Of a stretch of DNA of 64,000 nucleotides, positions 1 through 13,000 are shown piece by piece; position 1 is the stretch's first letter, and each line of letters starts with the position of its first letter. The DNA is taken from positions 27,676,758 through 27,740,757 of the forward strand of contig NC_058162.1 of NCBI RefSeq assembly GCF_020080835.1. Direction: 5' to 3'. The position numbers and the translations under genes were made by a program. Source of the DNA: Cotesia glomerata (Eukaryota > Arthropoda > Insecta > Hymenoptera > Braconidae). The notes under the pieces are model-generated. The model saw only the letters and a program-made list of their open reading frames with translations, was not told where the DNA came from and searched no databases.

Positions 1-269
1 TTTATTGCGTCCGGACCGAAAATCGACGAATTTCCGAGTGAAGGTACTTCCTTAAAGTATTAAATCGACTTTATTTTTGAAAAAACATTATTTTAAGTCA
101 TTTTTTCACAGGAATCACTGTTAAAATATGGCTTGCACGAATTCTGATGGTTATATTCGAGAAATTACAGATTATTTTGGATTCATTGCGTTTGGACCGA
201 AAATTTTCGGAGATTTTCCAAGTGAATGTACTTCCTTCAAGTATTCTAATAGACTTTATTTTTAGAAGA
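1..269. repeat. 182-bp satellite (type B), array edge
   Basis: About 1.5 monomers of the 182-bp satellite. Each monomer carries landmarks such as ATCACTGTATAAACATGGC, GGACCGAAAATCGACGA and AATCGACTTTATTTTT. The window begins inside the array. The last stretch before the switch to the longer monomer is almost the same as 15549-15814, so this junction exists twice in the window. Non-coding. Confidence 0.93.
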
Positions 270-3200
270 ACATTATTTTAAGTATTATTTTCATAGAAAT
301 CACTGTATAAACAAAGCTTGCACGATTTCTGATGGTTATACCACTGTTTTATCATCAGTCGGTAAAGCAGATACCTGTTTTACCATCAGTCGGTAAAACA
401 GGAAAATACCGAAAAGCGCGGATTTGGACGAATAAGTGTGGCTACCATTTTGTATTTACAGAATTACAGATAACTTTGGGTTTATTGCGGTTGAAACGGA
501 AATAATCGATTTTCTAAGTGAGGGTACTTTTTCAAAATATTCGAATCGACTTTATTTTTTAAAAAACATTATTTTGAGTATTATATTGATAGGAATCACG
601 TTATAAACATAGCTTGCATGATTTCCGATGGTTAAACCACTGTTTTACCATCAGTCGGTAAAACAGATACCTGTTTTACCATCGGTCGGTAAAACAGGAA
701 AATACCGAAAAGCGCGGATTTGGACGAATAAGTGTGGCTACCATTTTGTATTTACAGAATTACAGATAACTTTGGGTTTATTGCGGTTGAAACGGAAATA
801 ATCGATTTTCTGAGTGAGGGTACTTTTTCAAAATATTTGAATCGACTTTATTTTTTAAAGAACATTATTTTGAGTATTATATTGATAGGAATCACGTTAT
901 AAACATAGCTTGCATGATTTCCGATGGTTAAACCACTGTTTTACCATCAGTCGGTAAAACAGATACCTGTTTTACCATCGGTCGGTAAAACAGGAAAATA
1001 CCGAAAAGCGCGGATTTGGACGAATAAGTGTGGCTACCATTTTGTATTTACAGAATTACAGATAACTTTGGGTTTATTGCGGTTGAAACGGAAATAATTG
1101 ATTTTCCGAGTGAGGGTACTTTTTCAAAATATTCGAATCGACTTTATTTTTTAAAAAACATTACTTTGAGTATTATTTTGATAGAAATCACTGTATAAAC
1201 AAAGCTTGCACGATTTCTGATGGTTAAACCACTGTTTTACCATCAGTCGGTAAAACAGATACCTGTTTTACCATCGGTCGGTAAAACAGGAAAATACCGA
1301 AAAGCGCGGATTTGGACGAATAAGTGTGGCTACCATTTTGTATTTACAGAATTACAGATAACTTTGGGTTTATTGCGGTTGAAACGGAAATAATCGATTT
1401 TCTAAGTGAGGGTACTTTTTCAAAATATTTGAATCGACTTTATTTCTTAAAGAACATTATTTTGAGTATTATTTTGATAGAAATCACTGTATAAACATAG
1501 CTTGCATGATTTCCGATGGTTAAACCACTGTTTTACCATCAGTCGGTAAAACAGATACCTGTTTTACCATCGGTCGGTAAAACAGGAAAATACCGAAAAG
1601 CGCGGATTTGGACGAATAAGTGTGGCTACCATTTTGTATTTACAGAATTACAGATAACTTTGGGTTTATTGCGGTTGAAACGGAAATAATCGATTTTCTG
1701 AGTGAGGGTACTTTTTCAAAATATTTGAATCGACTTTATTTTTTAAAGAACATTATTTTGAGTATTATTTTGATAGAAATCACTGTATAAACATAGCTTG
1801 CATGATTTCCGATGGTTAAACCACTGTTTTACCATCAGTCGGTAAAACAGATACCTGTTTTACCATCGGTCGGTAAAACAGGAAAATACCGAAAAGCGCG
1901 GATTTGGACGAATAAGTGTGGCTACCATTTTGTATTTACAGAATTACAGATAACTTTGGGTTTATTGCGGTTGAAACGGAAATAATCGATTTTCTGAGTG
2001 AGGGTACTTTTTCAAAATATTTGAATCGACTTTATTTCTTAAAGAACATTATTTTGAGTATTATTTTGATAGAAATCACTGTATAAACATAGCTTGCATG
2101 ATTTCCGATGGTTAAACCACTGTTTTACCATCAGTCGGTAAGACAGATACCTGTTTTACCATCGGCCGGTAAAACAGGAAAATACCGAAAAGCGCGGATT
2201 TGGACGAATAAGTGTGGCTACCATTTTGTATTTACAGAATTACAGATAACTTTGGGTTTATTGCGGTTGAAACGGAAATAATCGATTTTCTGAGTGAGGG
2301 TACTTTTTCAAAATATTTGAATCGACTTTATTTTTTAAAGAACATTATTTTGAGTATTATTTTGATAGAAATCACTGTATAAACATAGCTTGCATGATTT
2401 CCGATGGTTAAACCACTGTTTTACCATCAGTCGGTAAAACAGATACCTGTTTTACCATCGGTCGGTAAAACAGGAAAATACCGAAAAGCGCGGATTTGGA
2501 CGAATAAGTGTGGCTACCATTTTGTATTTACAGAATTACAGATAACTTTGGGTTTATTGCGGTTGAAACGGAAATAATCGATTTTCTGAGTGAGGGTACT
2601 TTTTCAAAATATTTGAATCGACTTTATTTCTTAAAGAACATTATTTTGAGTATTATTTTGATAGAAATCACTGTATAAACATAGCTTGCATGATTTCCGA
2701 TGGTTAAACCACTGTTTTACCATCAGTCGGTAAACAGATACCTGTTTTACCATCGGTCGGTAAAACAGGAAAATACCGAAAAGCGCGGATTTGGACGAAT
2801 AAGTGTGGCTACCATTTTGTATTTACAGAATTACAGATAACTTTGGGTTTATTGCGGTTGAAACGGAAATAATCGATTTTCTGAGTGAGGGTACTTTTTC
2901 AAAATATTTGAATCGACTTTATTTCTTAAAGAACATTATTTTGAGTATTATTTTGATAGAAATCACTGTATAAACATAGCTTGCATGATTTCCGATGGTT
3001 AAACCACTGTTTTACCATCAGTCGGTAAACAGATACCTGTTTTACCATCGGTCGGTAAAACAGGAAAATACCGAAAAGCGCGGATTTGGACGAATAAGTG
3101 TGGCTACCATTTTGTATTTACAGAATTACAGATAACTTTGGGTTTATTGCGGTTGAAACGGAAATAATCGATTTTCTGAGTGAGGGTACTTTTTCAAAAT

Positions 3201-6200
3201 ATTTGAATCGACTTTATTTCTTAAAGAACATTATTTTGAGTATTATTTTGATAGAAATCACTGTATAAACATAGCTTGCATGATTTCCGATGGTTAAACC
3301 ACTGTTTTACCATCAGTCGGTAAAACAGATACCTGTTTTACCATCGGTCGGTAAAACAGGAAAATACCGAAAAGCGCGGATTTGGACGAATAAGTGTGGC
3401 TACCATTTTGTATTTACAGAATTACAGATAACTTTGGGTTTATTGCGGTTGAAACGGAAATAATCGATTTTCTAAGTGAGGGTACTTTTTCAAAATATTT
3501 GAATCGACTTTATTTCTTAAAGAACATTATTTTGAGTATTATTTTGATAGAAATCACTGTATAAACATAGCTTGCATGATTTCCGATGGTTAAACCACTG
3601 TTTTACCATCAGTCGGTAAAACAGATACCTGTTTTACCATCGGTCGGTAAAACAGGAAAATACCGAAAAGCGCGGATTTGGACGAATAAGTGTGGCTACC
3701 ATTTTGTATTTACAGAATTACAGATAACTTTGGGTTTATTGCGGTTGAAACGGAAATAATCGATTTTCTGAGTGAGGGTACTTTTTCAAAATATTTGAAT
3801 CGACTTTATTTTTTAAAGAACATTATTTTGAGTATTATATTGATAGGAATCACGTTATAAACATAGCTTGCATGATTTCCGATGGTTAAACCACTGTTTT
3901 ACCATCAGTCGGTAAAACAGATACCTGTTTTACCATCGGTCGGTAAAACAGGAAAATACCGAAAAGCGCGGATTTGGACGAATAAGTGTGGCTACCATTT
4001 TGTATTTACAGAATTACAGATAACTTTGGGTTTATTGCGGTTGAAACGGAAATAATCGATTTTCTGAGTGAGGGTACTTTTTCAAAATATTTGAATCGAC
4101 TTTATTTCTTAAAGAACATTATTTTGAGTATTATTTTGATAGAAATCACTGTATAAACATAGCTTGCACGATTTCCGATGGTTAAACCACTGTTTTACCA
4201 TCAGTCGGTAAAACAGATACCTGTTTTACCATCGGTCGGTAAAACAGGAAAATACCGAAAAGCGCGGATTTGGACGAATAAGTGTGGCTACCATTTTGTA
4301 TTTACAGAATTACAGATAACTTTGGGTTTATTGCGGTTGAAACGGAAATAATCGATTTTCTAAGTGAGGGTACTTTTTCAAAATATTTGAATCGACTTTA
4401 TTTCTTAAAGAACATTATTTTGAGTATTATTTTGATAGAAATCACTGTATAAACATAGCTTGCATGATTTCCGATGGTTAAACCACTGTTTTACCATCAG
4501 TCGGTAAGACAGATACCTGTTTTACCATCGGTCGGTAAAACAGGAAAATACCGAAAAGCGCGGATTTGGACGAATAAGTGTGGCTACCATTTTGTATTTA
4601 CAGAATTACAGATAACTTTGGGTTTATTGCGGTTGAAACGGAAATAATCGATTTTCTGAGTGAGGGTACTTTTTCAAAATATTTGAATCGACTTTATTTC
4701 TTAAAGAACATTATTTTGAGTATTATTTTGATAGAAATCACTGTATAAACATAGCTTGCATGATTTCCGATGGTTAAACCACTGTTTTACCATCAGTCGG
4801 TAAAACAGATACCTGTTTTACCATCGGTCGGTAAAACAGGAAAATACCGAAAAGCGCGGATTTGGACGAATAAGTGTGGCTACCATTTTGTATTTACAGA
4901 ATTACAGATAACTTTGGGTTTATTGCGGTTGAAACGGAAATAATCGATTTTCTGAGTGAGGGTACTTTTTCGAAATATTTGAATCGACTTTATTTCTCAA
5001 AGAACATTATTTTGATAGAAATCACGGTATAAACATAGCTTGCATGATTTCCGATGGTTAAACCACTGTTTTACCATCAGTCGGTAAAAACAGATACCTG
5101 TTTTACCATCGGTCGGTAAAACAGGAAAATACCGAAAAGCGCGGATTTGGACGAATAAGTGTGGCTACCATTTTGTATTTACAGAATTACAGATAACTTT
5201 GGGTTTATTGCGGTTGAAACGGAAATAATCGATTTTCTGAGTGAGGGTACTTTTTCAAAATATTTGAATCGACTTTATTTCTTAAAGAACATTATTTTGA
5301 GTATTATTTTGATAGAAATCACTGTATAAACATAGCTTGCACGATTTGCGATGGTTAAACCACTGTTTTACTACCAGTCGGTAAAACAGGAAAATACCGA
5401 AAAGCGCGGATTTGGACGAATAAGTGTGGCTACCATTTTGTATTTACAGAATTACAGATAACTTTGGGTTTATTGCGGTTGAAACGGAAATAATCGATTT
5501 TCTAAGTGAGGGTACTTTTTCAAAATATTTGAATCGACTTTATTTCTTAAAGAACATTATTTTGAGTATTATTTTGATAGAAATCACTGTATAAACATAG
5601 CTTGCATGATTTCCGATGGTTAAACCACTGTTTTACCATCAGTCGGTAGAACAGATACCTGTTTTACCATCGGTCGGTAAAACAGGAAAATACCGAAAAG
5701 CGCGGATTTGGACGAATAAGTGTGGCTACCATTTTGTATTTACAGAATTACAGATAACTTTGGGTTTATTGCGGTTGAAACGGAAATAATCGATTTTCTA
5801 AGTGAGGGTACTTTTTCAAAATATTTGAATCGACTTTATTTCTTAAAGAACATTATTTTGAGTATTATTTTGATAGGAATCACGTTATAAACATAGCTTG
5901 CATGATTTCCGATGGTTAAACCACTGTTTTACCATCAGTCGGTAAAACAGATACCTGTTTTACCATCGGTCGGTAAAACAGGAAAATACCGAAAAGCGCG
6001 GATTTGGACGAATAAGTGTGGCTACCATTTTGTATTTACAGAATTACAGATAACTTTGGGTTTATTGCGGTTGAAACGGAAATAATCGATTTTCTGAGTG
6101 AGGGTACTTTTTCAAAATATTTGAATCGACTTTATTTTTTAAAGAACATTATTTTGAGTATTATTTTGATAGAAATCACTGTATAAACATAGCTTGCATG

Positions 6201-9200
6201 ATTTCCGATGGTTAAACCACTGTTTTACCATCAGTCGGTAAAACAGATACCTGTTTTACCATCGGTCGGTAAAACAGGAAAATACCGAAAAGCGCGGATT
6301 TGGACGAATAAGTGTGGCTACCATTTTGTATTTACAGAATTACAGATAACTTTGGGTTTATTGCGGTTGAAACGGAAATAATCGATTTTCTGAGTGAGGG
6401 TACTTTTTCAAAATATTTGAATCGACTTTATTTCTTAAAGAACATTATTTTGAGTATTATTTTGATAGAAATCACTGTATAAACATAGCTTGCATGATTT
6501 CCGATGGTTAAACCACTGTTTTACCATCAGTCGGTAAACAGATACCTGTTTTACCATCGGTCGGTAAAACAGGAAAATACCGAAAAGCGCGGATTTGGAC
6601 GAATAAGTGTGGCTACCATTTTGTATTTACAGAATTACAGATAACTTTGGGTTTATTGCGGTTGAAACGGAAATAATCGATTTTCTGAGTGAGGGTACTT
6701 TTTCAAAATATTTGAATCGACTTTATTTCTTAAAGAACATTATTTTGAGTATTATTTTGATAGAAATCACTGTATAAACATAGCTTGCATGATTTCCGAT
6801 GGTTAAACCACTGTTTTACCATCAGTCGGTAAACAGATACCTGTTTTACCATCGGTCGGTAAAACAGGAAAATACCGAAAAGCGCGGATTTGGACGAATA
6901 AGTGTGGCTACCATTTTGTATTTACAGAATTACAGATAACTTTGGGTTTATTGCGGTTGAAACGGAAATAATCGATTTTCTGAGTGAGGGTACTTTTTCA
7001 AAATATTTGAATCGACTTTATTTCTTAAAGAACATTATTTTGAGTATTATTTTGATAGAAATCACTGTATAAACATAGCTTGCATGATTTCCGATGGTTA
7101 AACCACTGTTTTACCATCAGTCGGTAAAACAGATACCTGTTTTACCATCGGTCGGTAAAACAGGAAAATACCGAAAAGCGCGGATTTGGACGAATAAGTG
7201 TGGCTACCATTTTGTATTTACAGAATTACAGATAACTTTGGGTTTATTGCGGTTGAAACGGAAATAATCGATTTTCTAAGTGAGGGTACTTTTTCAAAAT
7301 ATTTGAATCGACTTTATTTCTTAAAGAACATTATTTTGAGTATTATTTTGATAGAAATCACTGTATAAACATAGCTTGCATGATTTCCGATGGTTAAACC
7401 ACTGTTTTACCATCAGTCGGTAAACAGATACCTGTTTTACCATCGGTCGGTAAAACAGGAAAATACCGAAAAGCGCGGATTTGGACGAATAAGTGTGGCT
7501 ACCATTTTGTATTTACAGAATTACAGATAACTTTGGGTTTATTGCGGTTGAAACGGAAATAATCGATTTTCTGAGTGAGGGTACTTTTTCAAAATATTTG
7601 AATCGACTTTATTTCTTAAAGAACATTATTTTGAGTATTATTTTGATAGAAATCACTGTATAAACATAGCTTGCATGATTTCCGATGGTTAAACCACTGT
7701 TTTACCATCAGTCGGTAGAACAGATACCTGTTTTACCATCGGTCGGTAAAACAGGAAAATACCGAAAAGCGCGGATTTGGACGAATAAGTGTGGCTACCA
7801 TTTTGTATTTACAGAATTACAGATAACTTTGGGTTTATTGCGGTTGAAACGGAAATAATCGATTTTCTGAGTGAGGGTACTTTTTCAAAATATTTGAATC
7901 GACTTTATTTCTTAAAGAACATTATTTTGAGTATTATTTTGATAGAAATCACTGTATAAACATAGCTTGCATGATTTCCGATGGTTAAACCACTGTTTTA
8001 CCATCAGTCGGTAAACAGATACCTGTTTTACCATCGGTCGGTAAAACAGGAAAATACCGAAAAGCGCGGATTTGGACGAATAAGTGTGGCTACCATTTTG
8101 TATTTACAGAATTACAGATAACTTTGGGTTTATTGCGGTTGAAACGGAAATAATCGATTTTCTGAGTGAGGGTACTTTTTCAAAATATTTGAATCGACTT
8201 TATTATTTAAAGAAGATTGTTTAGAGTATTATTTTGATAGAAATCACTGTATAAACATAGCTTGCACGATTTCCGATGGTTAAACCACTGTTTTACAATC
8301 AGTCGGCAAACAAGATACCTGTTTTACCATCGGTCGGTAAAACAGGAAAATACCGAAAAGCGCGGATTTGGACGAATAAGTGTGGCTACCATTTTGTATT
8401 TACAGAATTACAGATAACTTTGGGTTTATTGCGGTTGAAACGGAAATAATCGATTTTCTAAGTGAGGGTACTTTTTCAAAATATTTGAATCGACTTTATT
8501 TCTTAAAGAACATTATTTTGAGTATTATTTTGATAGAAATCACTGTATAAACATAGCTTGCATGATTTCCGATGGTTAAACCACTGTTTTACCATCAGTC
8601 GGTAAAGCAGATACCTGTTTTACCATCGGTCGGTAAAACAGGAAAATACCGAAAAGCGCGGATTTGGACGAATAAGTGTGGCTACCATTTTGTATTTACA
8701 GAATTACAGATAACTTTGGGTTTATTGCGGTTGAAACGGAAATAATCGATTTTCTGAGTGAGGGTACTTTTTCAAAATATTTGAATCGACTTTATTTCTT
8801 AAAGAACATTATTTTGAGTATTATTTTGATAGAAATCACTGTATAAACATAGCTTGCACGATTTCCGATAGTTAAACCACTGTTTTACCATCAGTCGGTA
8901 AAACAGATACCTGTTTTACCATCAGTCGGTAAAACAGGAAAATACCGAAAAGCGCGGATTTGGACGAATAAGTGTGGCTACCATTTTGTATTTACAGAAT
9001 TACAGATAACTTTGGGTTTATTGCGGTTGAAACGGAAATAATCGATTTTCCGAGTGAGGGTACTTTTTCAAAATATTTGAATCGACTTTATTTTTTAAAG
9101 AACATTATTTTGAGTATTATTTTGATAGAAATCACTGTATAAACAAAGCTTGCACGATTTCTGATGGTTAAACCACTGTTTTACCATCAGTCGGTAAAAC

Positions 9201-10025
9201 AGATACCTGTTTTACCATCGGTCGGTAAAACAGGAAAATACCGAAAAGCGCGGATTTGGACGAATAAGTGTGGCTACCATTTTGTATTTACAGAATTACA
9301 CATGACTTTGGGTTTATTGCGGTTGAAACGGAAATAATCGATTTTCCGAGTGAGGGTATTTTTTGAAAGTATTTGAATCGACTTTATTTTTTAAAGAACA
9401 TTATTTTGAGTATTATTTTCATAGAAATCACTGTATAAACATAGCTTGCACGATTTCTAATGGTTATACCACTGTTTTACCATCAGTCGGTAAACAGATT
9501 CCTGTTTTACCATTAGTCGGTAAAACAGGAAAATACCGAAAAGCGCGTATTTGGACGAATAAGTGTGGCTATCATATTGTATTTACAGAATTACACATGA
9601 CTTTGGGTTTATTGCGGTTGAAACAGAAATAATCGATTTTCCGAGTGAGGGTACTTTTTGAAAGTATTTGAATCGACTTTATTTTTTAAAGAACATTATT
9701 TTGAGTATTATTTTGATAGAAATCACTGTATAAACAAAGCTTGCACGATTTCTGATGGTTATACCACTGTTTTACCATCAGTCGGTAAAACAGATTCCTG
9801 TTTTACCATCAGTCGGTAAAACAGGAAAATACCGAAAAGCGCTGATTTGGACGAATAAGTATGGCTACCATTTTGTATTTACAGAATTACAGATAACTTA
9901 GGGTTCATTGCGGTTAAAACGGAAATAATCGATTTTCCGAGTAAGGGTACTTTTTGAAAGTATTTGAATCGACTTTATTTTTTTAAGAACGTTATTTTAA
10001 GTATTATTTTCATAGAAATCACTGT
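270..10025. repeat. 296-bp satellite (type A) block 1, 33 tandem units
   Basis: Thirty-three head-to-tail units. The word CCACTGTTTTACC recurs at 341, 637, 933, 1229, 1525, 1821, 2117 and onward to 9764, mostly 296 bp apart; single-base variants give 295 or 297. A unit equals the 182-bp monomer plus about 114 bp inserted after GATGGTTA. The insert holds two hairpins (CTGTTTTACC paired with GGTAAAACAG, 7-nt loops) followed by a GAAAAGCGCGGATTTGGACG segment. Inner units are extremely alike; the last units (9173, 9469, 9764) drift toward the sequence of the second A block. Short open frames inside are chance frames. A centromeric or other heterochromatic satellite is likely from monomer length and homogeneity, but this is inferred. 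Confidence 0.95.
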
Positions 10026-13000
10026 ATAAACATGGCTTCCACGAATTCTGATAGTTATATTCGAGAAATTACTGATTATTTTGGATTCATTGAGTTTGGA
10101 CAAAAAATCGATGATTTTCAAGGTAAGGGTACTATCGTAAAGTATTCAAATCGACTTTATTTTTTATAGAACATTATTTTGAGTAATTTTTTCACAGAAA
10201 TCACTGAATAAACATGGCTTGCACAAATTCTGATGGTTATATTCGAAGAATTATAGATAACTTTGGATTTATTGCGATCGGACCGAAAATCGACGATATT
10301 CCGAGTCAGGGTACTTCCTTAAAGTATTTAGATCGACTTTATTTTTCAGAAAACATTATTTTTAGTAACTTTTTCACAGAAATCACTGTATAAACATGGT
10401 TTGCACGAATTCTGATAGTTATATTCGAGAAATTACTGATTATTTTCGATTTATTGAGTTTGGACCGAAAATCGACGATTTTCCGAGTGAGGGTACTTTC
10501 TTAAAGTATTCAAATCGACTTTATTTTTCAAAGAACATTATTAAAAGTAATTTTTTCACAGAAATTACTGTATAAACATAGATTGCACGAATTCTGATGG
10601 TTTTATCTGAGAAATTACTGATTATTTTGGATTCATTGAGTTTGGACCGAAAATCGACGATTTTCAAGGTAAGGGTACTATCGTAAAGTATTCAAATCGA
10701 CTTTATTTTTGAAAGAACATCATTTTAAGTAATTTTTTTACAGAAATCACTGTATAAGCATGGCTTGCACAAATTCTAATGGTAATATTCGAGAAATTAC
10801 TGATTATTTTGGATTCATTGCGTTTTGAGCGAAAATCGACGATTTACCGAGTGAGGGTACTTCCTTAAAGTATTCAAATCAACTTTATTTTTTAAAGAAC
10901 ATTATTTAAAGTTATTCTTCGATAGAAATCACTGTATAAACATGGCATTCACAAATTCTGATGGTATTATTCGAGAAATTACTGATTATTTTAAATTCAT
11001 TGCGTTCAGACAAAAAATCGATGATTTTCCAGGTAGGGGTACTTCCTTAAAGTATTCAAATCGACTTTATTTTTTATAGAACATCATTTCGAGTAATTTT
11101 TTTACAGAAATCACTTTATAAACATGGCTTGCACGAATTCCGATGGTTATATTCGAAGAATTACTGATTATTTTGGATTTATTGTGGATGGACCGAAAAT
11201 CGACGATGTTCAAGGTAAGAGTACTATCGTAAAGTATTCAAATCGACTTTATTTTTTAAAAAACATTATTTTAAGTTATTTTTTCACAGAAATAACTGTA
11301 TAAACATGGCATGCACGAATTCTGACGGTTTTATTCGATAAATTACTGATTATTTTAGATTCATTGAGTTTGGACAAAAAATCGACGATTTTCCAGGTAA
11401 GGGTACTATCGTAAAGTATTCAAATCGACTTTATTTTTTATAGAACATTATTTTGAGTGATTTTTTCACAGAATTCACTGTATAATTATGGCTTGCACAA
11501 ATTCTGATGGTTATATTCGAAGAATTATAGATAACTTTGGATTTATTGCGATCGGACCGAGAATCGACAATTTTCCGAGTGAGGGTACTTCCTTAAAGTA
11601 TTTAAATCGACTTTATTTTTGGAAGAACATTATTTTAAGTCATTTTTTCACAAAAATCACTGTATAAACATGGCTTGCACGAATTCTGATGGTAATATTC
11701 AAGAAATTACTGATTATTTCAAATTCATTGCGTTTGGACCAAAAATCGACGATTTTCCAGGTAGGGGTACTTCCTTAAAGTATTCAAATCGACTTTATTT
11801 CTTAAATAACATTATTTTAAGTCATTTTTTCACAGAAATCACTGTATAAACATAGCTTGCACACATTCTGATGGTTATATTCAAAGAATTATAGATAACT
11901 TTGGATTTATTGCGATCGGACCGAAAATCGACGATTTTCCGAGTGAGGGTGCTATCGTAAAGTATTCAAATCGACTTTATTTTTTGAAGAACATTATTTC
12001 AAGTAATGTTTCGACAAAAATCACTGTATAAACATGGCTTGCACCAATTCTGATGGTTATATTCGAGAAATTACAGATTATTTTGGATTCATTGGGTCTG
12101 GACCAAAAATCGAAGATTTTCCAGGTAAGGGTACTATCGTAAAGTATTCTAATCGACTTTATTTTTCAAAAAACATTATTCTAAGTAATTTTTTCACAGA
12201 AATCACTGTATGAACATGGCTTGCACTAATTCTCATGGTAATATTCGAGAAACTACTGATTATTTTGGATTCATTGGGACTGGACCGAAAATCGACGATT
12301 TTTCGAAAGAGGGTACTTCTTTAAAGTATTCAAATCGACCTTTTTTTTTGAAGGAAACATTATTTTAGGTAATTTTTTACAGAAATCACTGTTTGAACAT
12401 GGCTTTCACAAATTCTGATGGTTATATTCGAGAACCTACTGATAACTTTGGATTTATTGCGATCGGACCGAAAATCGACGATTTTCCGAGTGAGGGTACT
12501 TCCTTAAAGTATTCAAATCGACTTTATTTTTCAAGGAACATTATTTGAAGTAATTTTTTCACAGAAATCACTGTATAAACATGGCTTGCACCGATTCTGA
12601 TGGTTATATTTGAGAACCTACTGATTATTTTGGATTCATTGCGTTTTGACCGAAAATCGACTATTTTCCAATTGAGGGTACTTCCTTAAAGTATTCAAAT
12701 CGACTTTATTTCTTAAATAACATTATTTTAAGTCATTTTTTCACAGAAATCACTGTATAAACATGGCTTGCACGAATTCTGATGGTAATATTCACGAAAT
12801 TACTGATTATTTCAAATTCATTGCGTTTGGACCAAAAATCGACGATTTTCCAGGTAGGGGTACTTCCTTAAAGTATTCAAATCGACTTTATTTCTTAAAT
12901 AACATTATTTTAAGTCATTTTTTCACAGAAATCACTGTATAAATATGGCTTGCACAAATTATGATGGTAATATTTGAGAAATTTCTGATTATTTTCGATT

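Noticed and set aside
9363..9632. 89-codon open frame and similar frames at 11619, 13849, 15057, 15623, 16280, 18145 and 21638
   Set aside because: All lie within satellite monomers, follow the monomer phase and have no domain; they are chance frames in tandem repeats.
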